Below, piece by piece: positions 1-5,852 of a DNA stretch of 9,612 nt. How positions within the stretch are numbered: position 1 is the stretch's first letter; every line of letters starts with the position of its first letter. Source of the DNA: JAKBCQ01 sp021807585 (GTDB lineage: Bacteria; Planctomycetota; Planctomycetia; Isosphaerales; Isosphaeraceae). The stretch is taken from the NCBI GenBank assembly GCA_027325115.1, contig DAHWFG010000568.1, positions 1 to 9,612 on the forward strand. Reading direction: 5' to 3'. Made by a program: the position numbers and the translations under genes. The notes under the pieces are model-generated. The model saw only the letters and a program-made list of their open reading frames with translations, was not told the origin of the DNA and did no database searches.

Positions 1-21
1 TATCAAATCCGAGGGATTCAA
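1..21 (-). CDS. Possible 5' end of a leftward gene (TTG start), cut by the window edge
   Basis: On the minus strand a perfect AGGAGG (37 down to 32) is followed after 10 bases by TTG at 21-19, which opens a frame reading M-N-P-S-D-L-I to the window edge. A strong Shine-Dalgarno sequence beside an open frame suggests a translation start. Only seven codons are visible, TTG is a minority start codon and the spacing is slightly long, so no function can be given. The AT-rich DNA just upstream on this strand (about 40-130) would suit a promoter, but I see no convincing -35/-10 pair. Confidence 0.2.
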
Positions 22-629
22 TATTTGGACGCCTCCTCAACATATCATTTTTCAAGCATTTTTAGATAACACGTCGTCGATAAAGCGCAACGATAAAGTC
101 GTATCTCAAAAATAGCATTAATCGGTATCTCTTGATCCGATTCATGCGGTTTGGTTCGAGGGTCGCGATCGGCCGGCTCGTTCGCGAACGCGCGGGATCC
201 CGACACGGCAGATCACCTCGGCTCTCGGTTCTTTTTCGGTCGCTGTCGCTTCGCCGTGGTCGTGGTCGCGATCCGAGGTTGAGAATCGTCGTTCGCCGTG
301 AACATTTGAGGCCGAGAAGGCGTCCAAACGGTTATCGTCGCTCATCATCCGAATCGATCCTTTTGGGAAGTCGTCCGATTGATCGGGGGTTAACTTTCGA
401 TTCGCGATTTTGCGAACCGTCGCTGCTCGCCCGATGTCGAGTGTGTGCGCGGCTTTATCGTGGGTCCGCGTCATGCTTCCTCTTGTGCGCGAGGTGATTT
501 CGGCGATCGGGCCGTCGTCGCGTCGTTCACACTTATGAGGACTGTAGTGATCTTATCGGTTCGGCGACGATGTGAACTCAAGCCGGTCTTGTTTGGTCCG
601 ATTGGGATCGCTAAGTTACTTGGAACGAA
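22..629. other. Intergenic region without a convincing gene
   Basis: The first 130 bases are AT-rich and the rest is GC-rich. Open frames occur on both strands (for example 132-497 + and 142-474 -). They overlap each other, are dominated by Arg, Ser and other composition-driven residues, lack ribosome binding sites and show no recognisable motif, so I treat them as chance. GATC is frequent here although nothing seems to be coded. The only functional signals I can suggest are a leftward gene start at the left edge and a weak promoter just before the tRNA gene. Confidence 0.55.
589..617 (+). promoter_or_regulatory. Candidate promoter for tRNA-Cys
   Basis: TTGTTT (589-594) and TAAGTT (612-617) are separated by 17 bases. 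This puts the expected transcription start near 624, six bases before the mature tRNA 5' end. The -35 is a fair match and the -10 a poor one (3 of 6), so geometry is the main support. Confidence 0.28.
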
Positions 630-700
<71 letters not shown>

Positions 701-708
701 CTTCATTT

Positions 709-732
709 CGGCACGATCCCGAAGGATCGCCG
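709..732. terminator. Hairpin between tRNA-Cys and the convergent DUF11 gene
   Basis: CGATCC (714-719) and GGATCG (724-729) pair perfectly around a CGAA tetraloop. The stem extends with CGG/CCG (709-711, 730-732) after a two-base CA bulge on the 5' side. It lies between the tRNA 3' end and the stop codon of the opposing gene, where a bidirectional terminator or a 3' processing boundary would be expected. No U-run follows on either strand, so a classical intrinsic terminator is not shown. Confidence 0.3.
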
Positions 733-804
733 AGTCACAGCGGCCCCCGGCCTCAGATCGTCGTTTACCGTGACACGTTCCAACCGACGCCGGTGATCGC
801 TTGC

Positions 805-2769
805 TCAATCGCGTCCCGAACGCACCCCGCCGCGCTCCAGAACCCGCGTCGCCGCGGTTTTCGAAAGCTGTCGCTTATCAAGATCATCGTGCATCAGCAA
901 GATCTCACACGTTGCGATGCCCGGCTGAACCGTCTTGGCCTTGATAAAGAGCGTGATCTCGCCGTCGCCGGGCGCCAGACGAGCAATCTCGGGAAAGCGG
1001 ATCAACCGTTCGTCGGGTTTAATCATCGCGTTCTTTTCCGTTCCCGCAGTCTCGATGTCCTTCACATCCTGGGTGAAATTCTCGGAGAGCTTGGCGTTCA
1101 CCAAAAGGTGCGTCGCCTCACGCGTGCCGTTGTTGCGGATGCGAATTTCATATGTGACAAAGTCTCCCACATCGACGACGCGAAGCGGATCCTTCACCTG
1201 GAAATCGACGTCGGCGATCCCCTTCACGTCGGTGTCGATCGTCGCTTTGTCATGAAGCGAACCGTCCCCTTTGGATTCCACCGCAACCTGATAAAGCTGC
1301 ACCCCCTCAAGCCGAACCTGGAACGAAAAATTGAGCGATTGGCCCGGATCAAGCTGAGGAATCGACCAGAATAGACGTCGATCGTAACGATCGTATTGCG
1401 CCCCGCCGGGCTGAATCACTCGGCCTCCCGAAGGCAGATTCGCATAAACTTTGATGTTACGCGCAAGCGCCGTCCCGGGATTCGAGACGACGATCCGATA
1501 AACCGCGGTCGTATCGGTGAACCGCGTCGCGGGCCCCGTTAAATTGAGCGCGAGACGGGGCGCGACGACCGTCACGGGTTGAACGCTGCGCGCCTCGGGA
1601 GCAATCGTAATCACATCCGAACTCGTCGCGACGACTTCGCACGATTGTTCGCCGTCGCGTGAGGCGTTCACATATAAAGGATCAAGTTTTACTCGATCAC
1701 CGGCTTTGATGACGGGGATCGTTTGTTTGAGCTCGGACCCTTGATCGTGTTTGAGCCCCGCCGAGAGCTTGGCGACGACCGAGACGTTCCGCGCCGGCCC
1801 CGTTCCCGGATTAGATACGGAAACTTGAATGACGATCTGACCTCCCTTGAGGATCTTCGTCGCCGAGACGGTTTGTTCGACCTTGAGTTTCGGCTCCTGT
1901 ACGAGCGTACGCGATCGACATCCGGAGATCAGCGTGACGGTCGCCGCGTGATCAAAAACCCCAACCTGGATGGGTTTCACTTTGACCAGAATCACTTTTT
2001 CAGCGCCGACGGCGAGCGTGCCAAGACGCCAGACAAGACTTCGGCCGGCGGGTCGCGCCGCGGGTTGACTGTCAAGAAACTCGAGCCCTTGCGGTAGATC
2101 GTCGCGGACGACGACTCCCATCGCATCGCTTTCGCCTCGATTGCGAACGACGACTTTCAGGGTCGTCGTTTGATTCAAATTGACGACGCTAGGCGAGACG
2201 ACGTCGACGGTTACGCCGACATCTTGCTTTCCTTCGGGGAGTTTGTCATCGGCGAGGATTGTGGATTGAGCGTTCGGTTCGTCGGCGGCTGACTCGGAGA
2301 GAGGAGGGGTCGTGCGTGAGCGATCGACTAAGCCTGCGGAAGGCGAGAGGGGAGGCGGCGGATTGTCGACGCGTTGGACCTGGGGATCGGTCGGCGGCGC
2401 CTGGATACCCGTTGAGCCTCTCCTGTTTGGTTTCGAGCCCGGCGCCGGGTCGTCGTCGGGGGGCGATTGAGCTTGAGCTTCGAGCGGCTCGGCGGGCGCG
2501 TTCTCTCGGTTTCCCGGCGGGGAGAGATTCTGGTCTGCACCGGCGGGGCTGGACGGGCTGCTTTCCGCCGGAGGGGGCGATATTTCCTGGGGTGGGATGA
2601 GATTTGCAGGGTCGACCGGCGGCGGAGGCGCGATCGCCGAACCGTCCGAGGGCGCCGCGGGGGGATTTCCCGCGGGGGTGTCGTTCCCGTCGGGTCGCGC
2701 CTTGGCCAAGCGGACAAAGCAGGCGATCGCGAGGATGATCCCGAACCAAGTGATCCATTCGCGGCGCAT
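805..2769 (-). CDS. Membrane- or lipid-anchored DUF11/CARDB-like repeat protein with proline-rich stalk
   Basis: 654 residues. I chose the ATG at 2769 (MRREWITWF...) because a purine-rich GGAGGGGAG lies 9-13 bases upstream and a hydrophobic export segment follows at once; a longer frame from 2868 adds 33 residues that look like spacer translation. Residues 5-22 are hydrophobic. C17 after LAIA resembles a lipobox with Ala at -3, so the protein may be a lipoprotein or have a single signal anchor. Residues about 24-170 are rich in Pro, Ser and Ala, a likely disordered stalk. From about 183 to 645 come roughly four beta-sandwich repeats (about 183-292, 293-400, 400-515, 518-645) of the DUF11/CARDB type, with hallmarks such as VVVRNRGESDA, VSVSNPGTGPARNV, IVVSNPGTALARNIKV and IRIRNNGTREATHL. 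Such repeats are known from exported surface proteins and are thought to be structural or adhesive; no catalytic motif is visible. Family assignment is firm, role unknown. It is divergent from the acyltransferase gene. Confidence 0.85.
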   Translation of the reverse strand: MRREWITWFGIILAIACFVRLAKARPDGNDTPAGNPPAAPSDGSAIAPPPPVDPANLIPPQEISPPPAESSPSSPAGADQNLSPPGNRENAPAEPLEAQAQSPPDDDPAPGSKPNRRGSTGIQAPPTDPQVQRVDNPPPPLSPSAGLVDRSRTTPPLSESAADEPNAQSTILADDKLPEGKQDVGVTVDVVSPSVVNLNQTTTLKVVVRNRGESDAMGVVVRDDLPQGLEFLDSQPAARPAGRSLVWRLGTLAVGAEKVILVKVKPIQVGVFDHAATVTLISGCRSRTLVQEPKLKVEQTVSATKILKGGQIVIQVSVSNPGTGPARNVSVVAKLSAGLKHDQGSELKQTIPVIKAGDRVKLDPLYVNASRDGEQSCEVVATSSDVITIAPEARSVQPVTVVAPRLALNLTGPATRFTDTTAVYRIVVSNPGTALARNIKVYANLPSGGRVIQPGGAQYDRYDRRLFWSIPQLDPGQSLNFSFQVRLEGVQLYQVAVESKGDGSLHDKATIDTDVKGIADVDFQVKDPLRVVDVGDFVTYEIRIRNNGTREATHLLVNAKLSENFTQDVKDIETAGTEKNAMIKPDERLIRFPEIARLAPGDGEITLFIKAKTVQPGIATCEILLMHDDLDKRQLSKTAATRVLERGGVRSGRD

Positions 2770-3058
2770 GGGTTTAAGCTCCCCTCCTGGGAACGTCCCC
2801 GATCCTAAAACGATCGCGTCCATAAGGCGGCGTTTGTTACCAGATCGTTCGAAATCGAGAAAGATCAAATTCCGCGACGCATTTTTCCCGCGATCGATCG
2901 GCCGAAACAGAGATAAAGATTTTTTTATGCTGCTTAAGGGCTTGAGAGGGGGAATCGCCCTTCGCGCATTCGGCCGAAACGATCATAGTTCGGCGGGGCC
3001 GAGGGGGGCGGATCGATCGAGGGAACGACCGCGGACGTTTGCGGAGTCTTATGAAGCG
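2770..3058. promoter_or_regulatory. Divergent intergenic region between the DUF11 and acyltransferase genes
   Basis: This 289-base spacer must carry the promoters of both flanking genes. The ribosome binding sequence of the minus-strand gene (GGAGGGGAG, complement of roughly 2778-2790) lies at its left end. The centre has a T-run at 2920-2926 and several overlapping GATC motifs near 2890-2902. I find no persuasive -35/-10 pair on either strand. Part of it (2927-3058) could be coding if the acyltransferase starts upstream. Confidence 0.45.
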
Positions 3059-4225
3059 ATGCGATATATTCCCGAACTCGACGCGGTAAGAGGGATCGCC
3101 GCGATTATTATCGTACTCTTTCATGTACGATTTATGGGAATGTTTCCACTTTGGGGAACGGCGGTCGATCTGTTCTTCGTGTTGTCGGGGTATCTGATCA
3201 CGACGATCATTCTCGAAAAAGGGGGAACGCCCGGATTCTTCAAGTCGTTTTACGCGCGGCGCGCGCTGCGCATCCTGCCGATTTATTATCTGACGTTTCC
3301 GGTGTTTCTGATCGTCAATCCGTTGTTGCCTCATCCTTCTTCGTTGCGGCCGTTGCCTTATTATTTGACATACACTCAATTCATTCAGGGATATTGGTTC
3401 GGCAAGATTCCTGAATTCAGCATGCATTTTCGCCACACCTGGACGCTGGCGATCGAGGAGCAATTTTACCTGATCTGGCCGATCGTCGTCGTGGTCATGG
3501 GAAGGCGGTTGCTGCCGATCGCGATCGCGCCGTTACTGTTCGGTCCGTTTTTCATGAGGATCGCCGGCTTTTTTCCGCATTTGCTTATAACAAGATGTGA
3601 CGGGTTGGCGCTGGGCGCCCTGCTGGCCTGGTTTTTCGACGTCGCACGGTCGAACGAGACGCTTTCAAAAAGATCACGGTATATATTCATATGCATTTTC
3701 ATCATGGCTTATACGGGGTCGTGGTGGCTCGACAAGGGGGTGGGCCGGATCGCTTCGATGTATTTCAGCCCCGATCGCGTGGTTCCGATCGTCTGGTCGT
3801 GGATTCAATTGAGAATCGCAGTAATGTTCTTTGGTATTACCGGGTTACTTATTTGCGCAACGGGGGAGAGCTGGCTTCGTCCGTTGCGGTTGAAGCCGTT
3901 GATTCGGCTGGGGCGGATCAGTTACGGCATATATTTATATCATCCGCTTGTCGGGGTGGTATTAGGGCTTTTTCTCAAGGCGTTTCATCGGCACGGGACG
4001 GCGTGGACGGACGCGCTTCGGATCGTGTTGTGCGTGGTCGTTTCGGCGCTTTCATGGCGTTTTATCGAGGCGCCGATTCTTCGATTCAAAGACAGGTTTC
4101 CGTATCGCGATCGCGCGTCTGTTCCGGCGGGCGTCGTACCTCGGCCGGCTTTTGCGCGACTGTCGAAGCGGGTGAGGGAGTCGGTATCTCGTGGGGCGAT
4201 CGGGAGTGATCGCACGTCGCTTTGA
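3059..4225 (+). CDS. Acyltransferase family 3 integral membrane protein (OafA/YrhL-like)
   Basis: 388 residues, typical for acyltransferase-3 (Pfam Acyl_transf_3), whose members transfer acetyl or other acyl groups to extracytoplasmic glycans such as O-antigen, peptidoglycan or exopolysaccharide. Visible motifs in order are LDAVRG with R11, then H22 of LFH (the conserved Arg and His near the active site); FFVLSGYLI (39-47); FYARRALRILPIYY (64-77), the basic motif; HTWTLAIEEQFYLIWP (126-141), the family signature; RCDGLALGALLAW (179-191); SYGIYLYHP (288-296); and SWRFIEAP (332-339). About ten hydrophobic helices fit an inner-membrane protein, and the C-terminal 40 residues are basic. The start at 3059 puts the domain at the N-terminus as usual; GGAG at 3043-3046 is rather far upstream (12 bases). 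An in-frame ATG at 2927 would add 44 Arg-rich residues and lacks a ribosome binding site. Substrate unknown; no glycan cluster is visible nearby. Confidence 0.9.
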   Translation: MRYIPELDAVRGIAAIIIVLFHVRFMGMFPLWGTAVDLFFVLSGYLITTIILEKGGTPGFFKSFYARRALRILPIYYLTFPVFLIVNPLLPHPSSLRPLPYYLTYTQFIQGYWFGKIPEFSMHFRHTWTLAIEEQFYLIWPIVVVVMGRRLLPIAIAPLLFGPFFMRIAGFFPHLLITRCDGLALGALLAWFFDVARSNETLSKRSRYIFICIFIMAYTGSWWLDKGVGRIASMYFSPDRVVPIVWSWIQLRIAVMFFGITGLLICATGESWLRPLRLKPLIRLGRISYGIYLYHPLVGVVLGLFLKAFHRHGTAWTDALRIVLCVVVSALSWRFIEAPILRFKDRFPYRDRASVPAGVVPRPAFARLSKRVRESVSRGAIGSDRTSL

Positions 4226-4385
4226 TCCGAACGCCACATGCGGCGTCCTAAGCTGGAATCGACGAAACGTTCGGTGGTGATCGAGGCGGTGATCCATGCG
4301 GAACTGAGACGGTTTGGGAAACGATTTGAGCGGATGTGGACGCGTGGGATGATCCTCGGACAGAGAGCACCCTGGGCGATAGCGG
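4226..4385. other. Short convergent spacer between acyltransferase and ECF sigma genes
   Basis: 160 bases between two stop codons that face each other. A 5-bp inverted repeat (ACGCC/GGCGT with a 6-base loop, near 4229-4244) lies just after the acyltransferase stop, but no U-run follows on either strand. I see no gene and no clear terminator. Confidence 0.4.
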
Positions 4386-5018
4386 TTAGGGCTTCTCGAA
4401 TTCGATCCAGCAGCGGCGGATGATATCGAGTTTGCGGACGACGGTACGACGTGAGACGCCGTGGCGTTGGGCGATTTCATGGTCGGTGTAACCTTCCATT
4501 TTATCGATCGCGATGCGACGGAGGTTTTCGTCGGGGAGTCGATCGAAGAGGAGCTGGAACTGCTCGGCCATGAGGACTGCGAATTCGGGTTGGGGGGCGT
4601 CGCCGACGAGATGGTCGAGTGAAGCCTGTTGAAATGCGCCCGGTTCGACGATCGACGGCGAGAGGTCGGCTTCCATGACGACTTTTCCGCCTCCTCGTTT
4701 GACCCTCCTTTCGTGTTTGATCTGATCGACGAGCTTTCGCGCGGTGATGACGACGAGCAATCTCCAGAGGTCGTCGCGATCGCTCAAGTTGGGAAAACGA
4801 CCGCGTGAGGCGCCCATGCAGATGCTTTTGAACGCGCTAATCGCGGCGTCTTCCTCGTCGGCCTCGGCGCTGATTTTGGGGGCTTTGCGTAGTCTCTTGC
4901 GTGCGAGTTCGACCAATCGCTCGTAATAGCGATCCCAGATGCGCTGAACGGCGTCTTCTCGTCCGGCTTTCAAATCGACGATCCAGTTCGTCACCGAGCC
5001 GTCGTCCTCGGTCTTCAT
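4386..5018 (-). CDS. ECF-type RNA polymerase sigma factor (planctomycete Sigma70_ECF type)
   Basis: 210 residues, the usual length of ECF sigma factors. The start at 5018 is supported by GGAGGA about nine bases upstream on the minus strand. Region 2 covers roughly residues 10-105 and contains DRYYERLVELARKRL, EEDAAISAFKSICMGA and GRFPNLSDRDDLWRLLVVITARKLVDQ, the wording of the Sigma70_ECF (PF07638) group expanded in planctomycetes. A basic linker follows (RRVKRGGGK, about 104-112), then region 4 from about 143 with LFDRLPDENLRRIAIDKMEGYTDHEIAQRHGVSRRTVVRKLDIIRR. Its helix-turn-helix (about 176-200) should read the -35 element of target promoters. Relatives often sit beside a Ser/Thr kinase or anti-sigma gene; none is visible here, the 3' neighbour being the convergent acyltransferase. 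Activating signal and regulon are unknown. Confidence 0.93.
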   Translation of the reverse strand: MKTEDDGSVTNWIVDLKAGREDAVQRIWDRYYERLVELARKRLRKAPKISAEADEEDAAISAFKSICMGASRGRFPNLSDRDDLWRLLVVITARKLVDQIKHERRVKRGGGKVVMEADLSPSIVEPGAFQQASLDHLVGDAPQPEFAVLMAEQFQLLFDRLPDENLRRIAIDKMEGYTDHEIAQRHGVSRRTVVRKLDIIRRCWIEFEKP

Positions 5019-5261
5019 TGGAGTCTCTCCTCCGCACCGTCGCGGCTTGCGTCCGATTTTTTTTCACCGCCGAACTTCTTATTCGTAATGCAGTTGTGTC
5101 GATTCCTGGGGGCGATTCTAGATCGATTCGGAAAATCCGTGTCTCATTTTGGGCGCGAACGAAGATGTCACTATTAGATCGTGTCGATTGTCGATGGTTG
5201 ATTATACAAGCTTGAAGAACGGCACGCGACACTTTCGATATGGATGTTTGAAGAAATCGTG

Positions 5262-5316
5262 GGCGACGGTCGCCGCCGGGCGACTTCGGCCCGGTCAATA
5301 TATATGGATATATATT
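5262..5316. repeat. Three consecutive inverted repeats, the last an AT-only palindrome
   Basis: Three perfect dyads lie within 55 bases. GGCGAC (5262-5267) and GTCGCC (5269-5274) flank a single G. CCGGGC (5276-5281) and GCCCGG (5289-5294) enclose a 7-base loop. AATATATAT (5297-5305) and ATATATATT (5308-5316) flank GG. The switch from pure GC to pure AT dyads is abrupt, and more AT-rich sequence follows to about 5328. Possible roles are an operator, a DNA-unwinding promoter element or a terminator-like hairpin; which one is not shown. Confidence 0.6.
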
Positions 5317-5603
5317 AGGTTATTTATAGGATCTGTCGATCGGGAATGTGACCGGAGTCGGCATGAACGTGATTGTCTGTTTGCGGTTGCGGCGTATCGG
5401 CACGAATCGCACCCAGGCTTTTTGCTGCGAGTGCTCGCATCGGCCGAAGCGAGAGCGAGTGCGGACTTTGTTTCTTCGATGAGGAATGGACGCTACCGGG
5501 CCGCTTGATCATTCGTACATCGAGAGAGAACCGTTTGGGAGAGAAATCGAACCGAGGGGTAAGATCGCTTCGTACTGAAGTTAATATTTCCGTCCGAGTC
5601 GTT

Positions 5604-5643
5604 CCGATCGCCGCGCATCCGGAACAGAGAACCGCGGGATCGG
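5604..5643 (+). promoter_or_regulatory. Stem-loop in the presumed ilvD leader (first)
   Basis: CCGATC (5604-5609) pairs with GATCGG (5638-5643). After a bulged G at 5610, CCGCG (5611-5615) pairs with CGCGG (5633-5637). This gives an 11-bp stem with one bulge and a 17-base loop. It lies about 210 bases upstream of the ilvD start and is followed closely by a second, longer stem. Confidence 0.45.
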
Positions 5644-5671
5644 CTCGACCGGGCGATGAACAGCCGTGAGC

Positions 5672-5706
5672 GCGCGGTCGTCTTGCGCATCCCAAGACGA
5701 TCGCGT
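5672..5706 (+). promoter_or_regulatory. Stem-loop in the presumed ilvD leader (second, 14 bp)
   Basis: The arms 5672-5685 and 5693-5706 form 14 consecutive pairs, including two G-U, around the 7-base loop CGCATCC. This is one of the strongest hairpins in the window. Its 3' arm contains CGCG (5702-5705), which could instead pair with CGCG at 5712-5715, so a competing fold exists. No U-run follows, so it is not a standard intrinsic terminator. It ends about 147 bases before ilvD and could be a leader, attenuator or processing element. Confidence 0.45.
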
Positions 5707-5852
5707 TCGCTCGCGGCGACTTGATCACCCACTTGGCGAACGAGGCCGGTTTGATTAAGTTGGACTGCGGGTCGGTTTTCCTTCCGTTTCTCGGCGTGAG
5801 CCGTTCACACCACGAATCGACCGCCCATCACGCGAACTGAATCAAGCCGACG

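Larger units (their letters stand above)
5019..5852. promoter_or_regulatory. 834-base divergent spacer between the ECF sigma gene and ilvD, rich in inverted repeats
   Basis: This spacer must hold the promoters of the ECF gene (leftward) and ilvD (rightward). Small frames occur (for example 5149-5508 + and 5324-5728 -) but overlap, lack ribosome binding sites and show no motif. Visible structures are a T-run at 5058-5065, a cluster of three dyads at 5262-5316 ending in an AT-only palindrome, and two strong stem-loops at 5604-5643 and 5672-5706. TAATAT at 5582-5587 is a possible -10 for ilvD but has no good -35 partner. No T-box, riboswitch core or branched-chain leader peptide could be recognised. 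Confidence 0.5.

Noticed and set aside
142..474. Minus-strand frame of 110 codons in the left spacer
   Set aside because: No ribosome binding site, no recognisable domain, and it is mirrored by a plus-strand frame of similar length.
2770..2868. 33-residue N-terminal extension of the DUF11 protein
   Set aside because: It precedes a good ribosome binding site and would bury the signal/anchor sequence behind a non-hydrophobic leader.
2597..3058. Upstream extension of the acyltransferase frame
   Set aside because: From 2597 it overlaps the DUF11 gene antisense, and the added residues are Arg-rich without a family match. The shorter alternative from 2927 cannot be fully excluded.
4238..4423. 61-codon plus-strand frame in the convergent spacer
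   Set aside because: It overlaps the 3' end of the ECF sigma gene, has no ribosome binding site and no motif.
5149..5508. 119-codon plus-strand frame before ilvD
   Set aside because: It crosses the dyad cluster including the AT-only palindrome, is competed by other frames and has no motif or ribosome binding site.
5019..5852. T-box or branched-chain leader peptide controlling ilvD
   Set aside because: No T-box sequence core and no short frame with a run of Ile, Val or Leu codons was found.
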